Source: DASYXZ01 sp035946625 (lineage in GTDB: Bacteria > Acidobacteriota > Terriglobia > UBA7540). From it: 64,000 bases of DNA. A program made the translations under genes and the position numbers. Below are positions 51,664-60,418 of this stretch, one piece after another. Position 1 is the stretch's first letter; each line of letters begins with the position of its first letter. The DNA lies in assembly GCA_035946625.1 (NCBI GenBank), contig DASYZE010000004.1, positions 19,935 to 83,934 on the forward strand, given 5' to 3'. The notes under the pieces are model-generated. The model saw only the letters and a program-made list of their open reading frames with translations, ran no database searches and was not told the DNA's origin.

Positions 51664-51672
51664 TGCTATACT
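51664..51672 (+). promoter_or_regulatory. Extended -10 promoter candidate
   Basis: TGC-TATACT fits TGnTATAAT. It would drive the reductase gene with a leader of about 160 nt. Confidence 0.4.
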
Positions 51673-51837
51673 ACGTCCACGAGTGGTTGGAAAGTATGGG
51701 GGCCTGATTCACGGAATGGCTTGAGGCCTTGCGGACATTCATCGTGCCCGCGGCGGGGATGGTCTAGCTTTCACTCCTCCGACGGTGTGAAGAAAATGTT
51801 TTAGCTGATTTTGTTGAAGGGAGCATTCACCAGGGCC

Positions 51838-52611
51838 ATGCCCGCGTCTCCGGATAAATTTCAGGTTGCCACCGTGGTCTCGCGCCAAGATTACGCCGAA
51901 GACCTGTGGTCCCTCCGGGTGCTTCCCGAGGCGCGATTGGACTTCAAGCCCGGCCAGTACGCCACTCTGGGTTTGGAAGACGGCGTTCACCGCCTGCACG
52001 AAAAGCCTTATTCCATTGTGTCCAGCCCGATGGAGGAGGAAATCGAATTCTTTTTTGAGCTGGTCCCGCAAGGCGAACTCACTCCCGTGCTTCACGCGCT
52101 GAAAAAAGGTGACACCGTCAAGATGCGGCGGCAGGCCAAGGGCCTGTTTACTCTCGATGAAAAGACAGGGCACAAGCAGCACTTTATGGTCAGCACGGTA
52201 ACCGGCGTTGCGCCTTACGTGAGCATGGCGCGCACGCTGGCCGCCCAAATCAAGGCCGGCCGGCCGACCGACTTCCGGTTTGTAATGCTCCAGTCCGCCA
52301 GCCGCTCCTGGGAGCTCGCCTACAATGACGAGATGGCGGCCCTGGCCAAGACCAGCGATTGGTTGCATTACATTCCCACCATCAGCCGCCCCTGGGAAGA
52401 TCAGGGATGGAAGGGCGAGGTGGGCCGGGCGGAAGACGTCCTTCGGAAATACCTGGATCAATTCGGACTCGACCCCTCCAACACCACTTTTTACGGGTGC
52501 GGGCATCCGACCATGATCGAAAACTCCAAAGGCATTTTGAAACGCTGCGGATTTACCAAAGAATCGATCCGCGAAGAAGTCTATTGGGTGGCCAAAAAAG
52601 AATCGAAATAG
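51838..52611 (+). CDS. Ferredoxin-NADP reductase-like flavoprotein
   Basis: 257 residues from ATG 51838. FAD-binding barrel with FKPGQYATLGL and EKPYSIVSSP (the usual Arg of RxYS is Lys here), then the NAD(P) domain: TVTGVAPYVSMARTL, WELAYNDEM and FYGCGHPTMIEN, ending VYWVAKKESK. This is the Fpr-type reductase that passes electrons between NADPH and ferredoxin or flavodoxin. It stands alone, convergent with the methyltransferase. Confidence 0.87.
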   Translation: MPASPDKFQVATVVSRQDYAEDLWSLRVLPEARLDFKPGQYATLGLEDGVHRLHEKPYSIVSSPMEEEIEFFFELVPQGELTPVLHALKKGDTVKMRRQAKGLFTLDEKTGHKQHFMVSTVTGVAPYVSMARTLAAQIKAGRPTDFRFVMLQSASRSWELAYNDEMAALAKTSDWLHYIPTISRPWEDQGWKGEVGRAEDVLRKYLDQFGLDPSNTTFYGCGHPTMIENSKGILKRCGFTKESIREEVYWVAKKESK

Positions 52612-52684
52612 AATTCCGGCTGGCAAGCAACTTGGAAATAACCGCCGGAATGGAATTTCCCTCTCTTCAGGATAAGCGAGAAAC

Positions 52685-53341
52685 CTACCTGCCTCGCTTC
52701 GGATCAATGTGATAAGCCACCAAAGTTTCGGGCCAGAAGGTCACCCGGACTTTGCGTATTTCGCCCGAGGGAAAGAGCCGACGCAGCTCGCGGGCGGAGA
52801 GCAGGCCGAGGTCCTGCACCCGGCCCCGGGGAATATGGGAGCCCAGCATCCGGTTGTATTGGCGTTCGAGCGGGCGGGGCATGAATTGGATGAAGGGCAG
52901 ATGGTAGTGGCTTTCGAACGGAAACCAGAAATTGGGGGTAGTGACAAACCAGCTTTTGCCTACCCGCATAATTTCCTGAGCGAATTTTGCCTGCCTCCCA
53001 TCCCCCAGGATGTGCTCAATCACCGCGTTGGAAAACGCGAGGTCAAAAGTCTTGTCGGGGAAGGGTAGCGCGCAGCCGTCAAAAACAGCGTATTGCGGGC
53101 GGGGATACAACTCGCGCGTGTTCAAAATCTCGTTCACGGCGGCGCCGCCGGCCACAATGCGCTCGGGGAAAGGGTAAACGTCCTCAAAAGTGTAGCGAAG
53201 GAAAACTTCACCGCTGGCGCCCACGTCCAAAACCCGGTCGCCGGGGCGGGCCGTGAAAACGGAACGGAGCAAGTCAAATTTTTTCGCCCGCGATTTGTGG
53301 CTCAGTTTTTTCAGGACACGTTGGATTCTGGATTCGCTCAT
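52685..53341 (-). CDS. SAM-dependent methyltransferase
   Basis: 218 residues. SAM motif I DRVLDVGASGEVFLRYTF, then FDGCALPFPDKTFDLAFSNAVIEHI (Methyltransf_11 pattern) and VTTPNFWFPFESHYHLPFI. The C-terminus (LERQYNRMLGSHIPRGRV) is like methyltransferases of polysaccharide and lipid loci. Divergent from the HemL-like gene. Substrate unknown. Confidence 0.85.
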   Translation of the reverse strand: MSESRIQRVLKKLSHKSRAKKFDLLRSVFTARPGDRVLDVGASGEVFLRYTFEDVYPFPERIVAGGAAVNEILNTRELYPRPQYAVFDGCALPFPDKTFDLAFSNAVIEHILGDGRQAKFAQEIMRVGKSWFVTTPNFWFPFESHYHLPFIQFMPRPLERQYNRMLGSHIPRGRVQDLGLLSARELRRLFPSGEIRKVRVTFWPETLVAYHIDPKRGR

Positions 53342-53545
53342 AGGGTATAGAAACGTCCAGGGGATTATACCGTGGACGAAAAGATTTCAGGTGTACCGCC
53401 TTGACCACGCTCCCACCAGGCGGTTGCGATCTTCTCATCCGGGCCTATAATGAACACTGGCCGGATTTCCGATGATCAATTATTTTCCCGGTCCCGAGGG
53501 TTATGCCTGGCGGGTGGAAAAATTAAGTTAACGAAGAGGGTGCGC

Positions 53546-54853
53546 GTGTCGTCTGGTTCCAAGGAGGCTGCGAATAGCGAGCGGCTTTACGCGCTGGCCT
53601 GCGAAAGCATACCGGGCGGTGTGAATAGCGCGTTGCGCGGCACGCTGCCCCACCTGGTGATCGAGCGCGCGGCGGGCGCGGTTCTGGTGGATGCGGACGG
53701 CAACGAATACATTGATTATCACGGCGCCTTTGGACCCGCGCTCCTGGGGCACAATCATCCCGCCGTGCGGCAGCGCGTGATCGAGGCGCTTGAGAACGGA
53801 TTGCTGGCCGGAGTAGGCACCACGGAGCTTGAGATTGCGGTGGCGGCGGGGATTCGGCGGCACATTCCGTCCGCACAGAAGGTTCTGCTGTGCAGCTCGG
53901 GATCGGAAGCCGTCTTCCACGCTTTGCGAGTTTCTCGGGCGTTTACGGGACGTCAGAAGATTATTAAATTCCAGGGCTGCTACCACGGAATTCATGATTA
54001 TGTACTGAGGAATATAGCGAGCCCGGCGGATAAAGTGGGGAAGCTCGACGCGGGTTCCGCGGGGATTCTTCCTCAGGCGCTGGAGAATACACTGGTATGC
54101 GACTTCAACAACCTGGACGGGGTGGAGCGCACGCTGGCGGGCCATCGCGGGCAAGTGGCGGCCATCATCCTTGAACCCATCGCGCACAACATAGGTTGCG
54201 TGCTGCCGCAACCCGGATTCCTGCCCGGGCTCAGGGCCATGGCCACCGCCAACGAAACGGTTTTAGTTTTTGACGAGGTCATCACGGGATTTCGACATCA
54301 TTTGGGAGGATATCAGACGATTGCAGGCGTCACCCCGGACCTGACTACTTTGGGAAAAGCCATGGGAAACGGTTTCCCCATTGCCGCGGTGTGCGGGCGC
54401 TCCGACATCATGGACCATTTCAGCACCCGGCCCGGAGGCGATACTTATTTCGCAGGAACTTTCAATGGCAACGCGGTGGGATGCGCCGCGGCGCTCGCCA
54501 CCATGGAAATTCTCGAGCGCGAGCCCGTGCACGAGCATATTTCCCGTCTGGGCGAGCGAATGCGAAAAGGCTTGCGCGAAATTCTGGCCAGACTCGGAAT
54601 CCGCGCCACCGTGGAAGGTTTTGCATCCATTTTTGTGACTTACTTTATGGACGGTCCCATCGTTTCCTATTCCGACCTGCTGCGAAATGAATCGGCCCGA
54701 TTCGTTGAGTACCGGCGGCGCTTGATTGAGCGCGGGATCTTTAAGATGCCGGCGAACCTCAAGCGCGCTCACATCAGTTACTCCCACACCGAGGCGCAGG
54801 TGGACAAGACGCTCGAAGCCTGCGAGAGCGTGCTCCAGGAGATGGCCGCATGA
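53546..54853 (+). CDS. HemL-like class III aminotransferase, second paralog
   Basis: 435 residues from GTG 53546 with GAGG upstream; the open frame to 53450 lacks a ribosome site. Motifs parallel hemL: CESIPGGVNSALRGTLP, LLCSSGSEAVFHALRVSRAF, FQGCYHGIHDYVLRNIAS, VFDEVITGFRHHLGG and the PLP lysine in TTLGKAMGNG. It differs at the start (PGGVNSALRG rather than SPVRAF) and the loop after YHG. It may be a glutamate-1-semialdehyde aminomutase-like enzyme on another substrate rather than a second heme enzyme. Confidence 0.85.
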   Translation: MSSGSKEAANSERLYALACESIPGGVNSALRGTLPHLVIERAAGAVLVDADGNEYIDYHGAFGPALLGHNHPAVRQRVIEALENGLLAGVGTTELEIAVAAGIRRHIPSAQKVLLCSSGSEAVFHALRVSRAFTGRQKIIKFQGCYHGIHDYVLRNIASPADKVGKLDAGSAGILPQALENTLVCDFNNLDGVERTLAGHRGQVAAIILEPIAHNIGCVLPQPGFLPGLRAMATANETVLVFDEVITGFRHHLGGYQTIAGVTPDLTTLGKAMGNGFPIAAVCGRSDIMDHFSTRPGGDTYFAGTFNGNAVGCAAALATMEILEREPVHEHISRLGERMRKGLREILARLGIRATVEGFASIFVTYFMDGPIVSYSDLLRNESARFVEYRRRLIERGIFKMPANLKRAHISYSHTEAQVDKTLEACESVLQEMAA

Positions 54854-55146
54854 AATTCATCAGCCCCTGGCCAGCCCTGCGAAAGCTTGAAAGAAAGTCT
54901 ATAATTTTCTAAGCAAACCTTTTGGGGGTTTGCAGAGTCCAATGTTTTAGTTCAGGAAGCGTTATCCCGTGCGTCGCAGATTTGAGTCAGTGCAAAGTTC
55001 AGACAGGGAACTGGAGTTACCTTTTGCCCGATCTGCCCAAGCTTATTTTTAACCAGGTCATTACGGAACTGCCAGGGACGGCCGTCACTGCGCCAGCACC
55101 TCCCGCACCGCCCATCCTTACTCCGCAGAGAGCCAGCCCGTCCAGA

Positions 55147-56379
55147 ATGAAATTTGTGTGGCTTGGTTTGGCGGGCCTGGTGGTGATCGCGCTGGCGATT
55201 TGGGCTGTTTTCGGGAGGCAGCGCACTGGTAACGAAGCGGCATCTGGCGAGGCCGTTCGCACGACGAATGTCCAACGGCGCGATTTTGTCCGCAGCCTGC
55301 GCCTGACCGGAACTGTCGAGGCGGTTCAATCCTACACCATTGCCGCCCCTCGTCTGGCGGGCCAGCAGATTGGCCAATTGGTGGTTACCAAGCTCGTGCC
55401 TTCCGGAACCAAAGTTCAAAAGGGTGATTTGCTGGTGGAGTTCGACCGCCAAGATCAGATTAAAAATTCCATGGATAAAAGGGCGGAATACCTTACCTTC
55501 GTTGACCAGATCAAGAAAAAGCAGGCGGATCAGGACGCCGCGCGCGCCAAAGACGATACGGACCTGAAGCAGGCGGAGGACGCCTTGGAGACCGCGAAAC
55601 TGGACATGCGCAAGAATGAAGTGGTTTCCCGCATTGACGCTGAGAAAAACAAAGAAAACCTGGACCAGGCCGAGGCGACACTGAAGCAGCTTCGCCAAAC
55701 CTATGAACTGAAGCGCCAAGCCGCAGCGGCTGACCTGAAAGGTCTGGAAATCCAGCGCGATCGTTCCCATGACACCATGCTCTTTGCCGATCGCAACGCG
55801 GAGAAAATGTCGATTCACAGCCCGCTGGATGGCCTGGTTGTGCTGAACAATATCTGGAAAGGCGGTCAGATGGGTGAGGTCCAGGAAGGGGATCAGGTGC
55901 GGCCCGGCGTCCCTTTCCTGCAAGTGGTGAATCCGGCCGTCATGGAAGTGCGGGCACGCGCCAACCAGGCCGACGTGCCTTTCCTCCGCCTGGGTCAATC
56001 GGTTGAAGTCAGACTGGACGCTTATCCGGATATGGTTTTCAAGGGGCGCTTGGAGCAGATTGCGGCCATTGGCGTGACCAGCGGGATGTCGGATAAAGTT
56101 CACACCTTCTCCGTACTTTTTTCAATTCAAGGGGCCGATCCGAAATTAATGCCCGACCTTTCGGCGGCCGTCGACGTCGAACTTGAACGGGTGACCAACG
56201 CACTCGTAGTTCCACGCGATGCGTTGATTTCCGATAAGGGCCAGGCTTACCTGCGCGTGAAGAGCGGCCTGAGCGTCGAAAAGCGGCAGGTGAAAGTGGG
56301 AGCGATGAGCGATGTGGAGGCAGTTATCGAATCGGGAGTTGAGGAAGGCACGGTGGTCTTGCGCGGCAACTCTGGTTGA
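55147..56379 (+). CDS. HlyD/RND-type periplasmic adaptor, copy 1 of 3
   Basis: 410 residues from ATG 55147. Membrane helix MKFVWLGLAGLVVIALAIWA in outline, lipoyl half SYTIAAPRLAGQQIGQLVVT, coiled coil (residues 105-215, FVDQIKKKQADQDAARAKDD), second lipoyl half MSIHSPLDGLVVLNNIWKGG, barrel VEVRLDAYPDMVFKGRLE. The frame continues upstream to 54922 with a Pro/Ala-rich stretch (APAPPAPPIL), so the true start could be earlier. The 293-bp space before it holds no other gene. Confidence 0.87.
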   Translation: MKFVWLGLAGLVVIALAIWAVFGRQRTGNEAASGEAVRTTNVQRRDFVRSLRLTGTVEAVQSYTIAAPRLAGQQIGQLVVTKLVPSGTKVQKGDLLVEFDRQDQIKNSMDKRAEYLTFVDQIKKKQADQDAARAKDDTDLKQAEDALETAKLDMRKNEVVSRIDAEKNKENLDQAEATLKQLRQTYELKRQAAAADLKGLEIQRDRSHDTMLFADRNAEKMSIHSPLDGLVVLNNIWKGGQMGEVQEGDQVRPGVPFLQVVNPAVMEVRARANQADVPFLRLGQSVEVRLDAYPDMVFKGRLEQIAAIGVTSGMSDKVHTFSVLFSIQGADPKLMPDLSAAVDVELERVTNALVVPRDALISDKGQAYLRVKSGLSVEKRQVKVGAMSDVEAVIESGVEEGTVVLRGNSG

Positions 56380-56437
56380 GGGCGGCATAGGGAGCTGAGG
56401 AAGTTGAAGGCGCCTCCTTCGGCTTCACAAAACTTTA

Positions 56438-57709
56438 ATGGCCAAAGTCAAATCAATGCGAGGCCGAGGACGATGGTGGTTGATCGGAGCTGCCGTCATT
56501 GTGATTTCCAGCGTCACCTGGGGCGCGGTGCGTTACTCCCGGCAGGCGACGACCGTTCCTACGGCTGAGGTGAAGGTGGGTGAGTTTGTCGACCACCTCC
56601 AATTGCGCGGCGAATTGAAGCCCCTGAAATCGAAGATAGTCACGGCGCCTTCCACCGCCGGCTCCGATGTCCAAATCGTCAAACTGGTCAAGAACGGAGA
56701 TCAAGTTAAAGCCGGCGACCTCATTGTGCAGTTTGATGTGACCACCCTCCAGCGCACGCTCGATGAGGCGCGCTCGACGCTCAAACAGGCGGAGGGAGAA
56801 ATTATTCAAACCCGCGCCCAGGGTCAATTGGCGCAAGAACAGGACCAAACCGACTTGGTGAAGGCGGGCTACGACGTCGAGCGGGCCAAGCTCGAGGTGA
56901 GCAAGCAGGAGATTGTTTCCGAAATTGATGGCGAAAAAGCCAAAGTTAACCTGGCCGATGCGGAACAGGTGGCGCGCCAGGCCGGGGAAAAATTAAAATC
57001 CGATCAATCGGGATCCGAAGCAGATGTTCAGGGTGACATCGAGAAGCGGGACAAAGCGCAATTTGATGTACAAAAGTCCGAGCGTCAAATCGCGGCGCTC
57101 ACGGTGAGAGCCCCCGGTGACGGGCTGGTGACGCTGATGCCCAACTGGCGCGCGGGCGGCTTTTTTTCCGACAACGCGCCTGAGTTCAAGGAGGGCGACC
57201 GCGCCTGGCCGGGAGCCGCTATTGCGGAACTTCCCGACCTTTCCACCCTTCGCGTCACCGCCCATATCGATGAAATTGACCGTGGCCGAATGAGCGTGGG
57301 CCAGACCGCTTCGATTCGGGTGGACGCCGTTCCTGACAAAGAGCTTTTCGGGCGGGTCACTGACATCAGTACCATTGCCAAAATGGATTTTTCCTCGGGC
57401 TGGCCGCCCAAGAAGAGTTTTGACCTCACGATCCAACTCGATCAGTCTGACCCGCGCCTCCGGCCGGGCATGAGCGCCACCATCCGCGTGGCTGTGGATA
57501 GAGTTCCCAATTCGACTTTAATTCCCGTCAGAGCGGTTTTTTCGAAGCAGGGACGCACCCTTGCCTACGTTCTGCGCGGCACTGCCTTTGAAGAACGAAC
57601 GATTGAAGTTTCCCGGCGCAGTAGCGAGGAAGTTGTGGTGACCAAAGGCCTGGCCCGCGGCGAGAAAGTGGCGTTGAAAGATCCCACCCTCAAGGAATCG
57701 GCCGATTGA
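56438..57709 (+). CDS. HlyD/RND-type periplasmic adaptor, copy 2 of 3
   Basis: 423 residues. N-terminal helix (WWLIGAAVIVISSVTWGAV), lipoyl half SKIVTAPSTAGSDVQIVKLV, coiled coil 105-200 (LDEARSTLKQAEGEIIQTRA), second half LTVRAPGDGLVTLMPNWRAG, barrel TASIRVDAVPDKELFGRVTD, and a membrane-proximal end RTLAYVLRGTAFEERTIEVS. Clearly paralogous to copies 1 and 3. The next gene starts 2 bp after its stop. Confidence 0.9.
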   Translation: MAKVKSMRGRGRWWLIGAAVIVISSVTWGAVRYSRQATTVPTAEVKVGEFVDHLQLRGELKPLKSKIVTAPSTAGSDVQIVKLVKNGDQVKAGDLIVQFDVTTLQRTLDEARSTLKQAEGEIIQTRAQGQLAQEQDQTDLVKAGYDVERAKLEVSKQEIVSEIDGEKAKVNLADAEQVARQAGEKLKSDQSGSEADVQGDIEKRDKAQFDVQKSERQIAALTVRAPGDGLVTLMPNWRAGGFFSDNAPEFKEGDRAWPGAAIAELPDLSTLRVTAHIDEIDRGRMSVGQTASIRVDAVPDKELFGRVTDISTIAKMDFSSGWPPKKSFDLTIQLDQSDPRLRPGMSATIRVAVDRVPNSTLIPVRAVFSKQGRTLAYVLRGTAFEERTIEVSRRSSEEVVVTKGLARGEKVALKDPTLKESAD

Positions 57710-57711
57710 AT

Positions 57712-59022
57712 ATGAGCGTGAGGAAAAAAATCCGACTGGGGATCATCCTCCTCGTTCTTGCCGCGCTGGGTGTGGCGGGCGCCACGGCATTACAGGAAAC
57801 CCATGTGTCGCGCAGCGAGATCCCCACCACGCGGGTGAAGTTGGGCACAGTGGAAACTCGAGTGTACACGGATGGGGAACTGCGCCCCAGCAAGACCGCC
57901 ATGCTGGTGGCGCCGCCGGTGGGGGGCACTCTCCAGATCGTCCAACTGGCCAAAACCGGCACGCGCGTCAAGGCGAATGATGTGGTTCTGGAATTCGATC
58001 CCAGCGAGCAGGAATATAACCTGGACCAGGCGAAATCAGACCTGGCTCAAGCGGAGCAGGAAATCACCAAGTCAAAAGCCGATGCCGCAGTTCAAACGGC
58101 TCAGGACCAGGTGGACCTGCTGAAGGCCCGGTATGCTGTTCGCAGCGCCGAGCTCGATGTCAGCAAGAATGAGCTGTTGAGCGCCATCGACGCCAAGAAA
58201 AACCTGCTCACCCTGGAGCAGGCGAAACGTCAATTGGAGCAGCTCCTGCAGGACATTAAGTCGCGCACGGCTTCCGGCCAGGCCACTATCGCGGTCAGCG
58301 AAGAGAAGCGGAACAAGGCGCGCATCGCCATGCAACAGGCCCAGTCCAATATTGAAAAGATGACCATCCGCGCGCCCCTCAGCGGGCTGGTGGCGGTGAA
58401 GGAAAACATCGACTCTACGGGTGGCTTTTTTACCACCGGCATGGTGTTGCCCGAATATCGCCAAGGCGACCAGGTGCAACCCGGACGCCTGGTGGCTCAG
58501 GTGCTGGACGTGGACCAGATGGAGATCCAATCCAAAGTGGATGAGAATGATCGCGCCAACATTAACCCGGGGCAGAGTGTGGAAGTTCATGTGGACGCGT
58601 TGCCCGGCGTGACCTATACGGGGAAGGTCAAGACGGTGGCGGGCATGGCTTCCAACAACTTTTGGGGAGGCCAGACCGTGCGCAAGTTCGATGCCAGTTT
58701 CCAATTGGATAAATCCGATCCGCGCCTTCGTCCGGGCGTGACGGCGCAGGTTATTATCTTGGGCGACAAGACCAAAAGCGCACTTTATCTTCCGCCTCAG
58801 GCTGTTTTTTCGAAAGACGGCAAGCTGGTTGTCTACGTAAAAAACGGTTCCCGATTTGACCCCCACGACGTGAAGATCGTTCGCCGCACCGAAGGCCGGC
58901 TGATTATCGAGGGCCTGAGTGAAGGGACCGAAGTGGCTCTGGTGAATCCCGAGCAGCAAGGCAAGAAAACTCCAAAAGCTTCCGGGCTATCCGGCCCGTC
59001 GCTGAGCGGTGGTGGACAATGA
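57712..59022 (+). CDS. HlyD/RND-type periplasmic adaptor, copy 3 of 3
   Basis: 436 residues from ATG 57712; a TTG at 57706 overlaps the previous stop and is the alternative. N-terminal helix (LGIILLVLAALGVAGATAL), lipoyl half KTAMLVAPPVGGTLQIVQLA, coiled coil about 95-200 (YNLDQAKSDLAQAEQEITKS), second half MTIRAPLSGLVAVKENIDST, barrel SVEVHVDALPGVTYTGKVKT. The stop overlaps the permease start by ATGA. Confidence 0.9.
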   Translation: MSVRKKIRLGIILLVLAALGVAGATALQETHVSRSEIPTTRVKLGTVETRVYTDGELRPSKTAMLVAPPVGGTLQIVQLAKTGTRVKANDVVLEFDPSEQEYNLDQAKSDLAQAEQEITKSKADAAVQTAQDQVDLLKARYAVRSAELDVSKNELLSAIDAKKNLLTLEQAKRQLEQLLQDIKSRTASGQATIAVSEEKRNKARIAMQQAQSNIEKMTIRAPLSGLVAVKENIDSTGGFFTTGMVLPEYRQGDQVQPGRLVAQVLDVDQMEIQSKVDENDRANINPGQSVEVHVDALPGVTYTGKVKTVAGMASNNFWGGQTVRKFDASFQLDKSDPRLRPGVTAQVIILGDKTKSALYLPPQAVFSKDGKLVVYVKNGSRFDPHDVKIVRRTEGRLIIEGLSEGTEVALVNPEQQGKKTPKASGLSGPSLSGGGQ

Positions 59023-60311
59023 AATCGGCCGTCCATGCCGCCACCATCACTTCCCCCCGACCCTGGAGCCAATTCCTTCCTGATTTCCGTCTGGGATTCG
59101 AGAACCTGCTTCTGCACAAACTGCGGTCGCTTCTGACCATGCTGGGCATGATTTTCGGGGTGGCGGCGGTGGTCTCCATGCTCTCCATTGGCGCCGGGGC
59201 TCAGCATCAGGTGATGGCGTTTATCGAGCAGCTTGGCGTGCGCAACCTGATGATTGAAGCGAAGGAGTCCAACAACTGGCAGGACCTTCAGAAAGTCCGG
59301 AAGGTTTCGCCGGGCTTGACCTTCCACGATTATCGTGTGATCGGTGCCGACGTCAGCGGCATTGTCGAATCCACCCCGCGCAAGCGTTTTACGCCCTCCA
59401 AACTCATTCCCAAGCCGCAGCAGGATATGCCGGTGGTTTATGGAGTCAATCCCAGTTACCAACACATAGGCGGATTGAGCGTGGTCGAGGGCCGTTTTTT
59501 TGATCAGGTGGAAAATGAGAGCGCCGCTCCTGTCTGTCTGCTTGGCGAAGGCGCCCGCGCCAGCATGTTTGGGCAACAGCCGGTGATCGGCCAATACATC
59601 AAGGTGAATGAACAATGGTTTCATGTGATTGGCGTGGTGGGACCGCAATTGAGCGCGCAATCCGACGTGGCTGGCATTCCCGCCCAGGATCGCAACAATT
59701 TAATTTACGTCCCACTTTATTCCGCCATTTTCCGTCTGGAGGATTCGTATAGCGACCTGAAGGACGAAATTGACGGGGTCTATCTGCAAATGGATCCGTC
59801 CGCGGACATGGTGACCACCGCTGACGTGGTGCGCGGCATCCTGAATGTCTCGCACCGCAACGCAGGCGATTTCAGCGTGATCGTCCCGGCGGAACTGCTG
59901 GCTGAACAGCGACGCACGGAGCGCCTTTTCAGCATCGTGATGGTCGCCATTGCCTCGATTTCGTTGCTGGTGGGGGGCATCGGGATCATGAATATCATGT
60001 TGGCCAGCATCCTGGAGCGCACGCGTGAAATTGGAGTGCGCCGGGCGGTGGGCGCCCGTCAAATGGACATTGTTCGCCAGTTTGTGATTGAGGCCATTCT
60101 GATTTCCTTTGTGGGTGGTGTGATGGGGATTTTGTTTGGCTTTGGTATGTCCCGGCTGATCGCCATGGTGGCCGGATGGTCCACCATCGTGACCGCCAGC
60201 TCGATCCTGCTGGCATTTATGGTCTCAGTTTCCGTGGGGCTGGTCTTCGGCATCTATCCGGCGTTGCAGGCCGCGCGGCTCGATCCTGTGGAGGCCATTC
60301 GATACGAGTAA
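59019..60311 (+). CDS. MacB-like ABC permease without ATPase domain
   Basis: 430 residues. Topology of the MacB core: helix 1 (LLTMLGMIFGVAAVVSMLSI), periplasmic domain residues 60-300 (ENESAAPVCLLGEGARASMF), then three helices with ILERTREIGVRRAVGARQMD and YPALQAARLDPVEAIRYE, which are MacB hallmarks. The N-terminal ATPase domain of true MacB is absent and no ATPase gene lies in this cluster. It must borrow an ATPase encoded elsewhere. Confidence 0.92.
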   Translation: MKSAVHAATITSPRPWSQFLPDFRLGFENLLLHKLRSLLTMLGMIFGVAAVVSMLSIGAGAQHQVMAFIEQLGVRNLMIEAKESNNWQDLQKVRKVSPGLTFHDYRVIGADVSGIVESTPRKRFTPSKLIPKPQQDMPVVYGVNPSYQHIGGLSVVEGRFFDQVENESAAPVCLLGEGARASMFGQQPVIGQYIKVNEQWFHVIGVVGPQLSAQSDVAGIPAQDRNNLIYVPLYSAIFRLEDSYSDLKDEIDGVYLQMDPSADMVTTADVVRGILNVSHRNAGDFSVIVPAELLAEQRRTERLFSIVMVAIASISLLVGGIGIMNIMLASILERTREIGVRRAVGARQMDIVRQFVIEAILISFVGGVMGILFGFGMSRLIAMVAGWSTIVTASSILLAFMVSVSVGLVFGIYPALQAARLDPVEAIRYE

Positions 60312-60418
60312 AGCAGTGGCGGGCGGCAAGTGGTGAGTGCCGAGTCGGGATGCCAGGATTTATTTTCCAGATATTTACCTGCCACGTTTCAATTATTACT
60401 GCTTCCAGGAGGTAAAGT

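Noticed and set aside
54922..55146. Upstream extension of adaptor copy 1 to 54922
   Set aside because: Starts at TTG without a ribosome site and has no signal or anchor before the Pro-rich stretch; kept only as an uncertainty in the annotation.
54952..56103. 383-codon open frame on the minus strand opposite adaptor copy 1
   Set aside because: Antisense to a clear HlyD-type gene; the translation is His/Leu-rich with no domain pattern.
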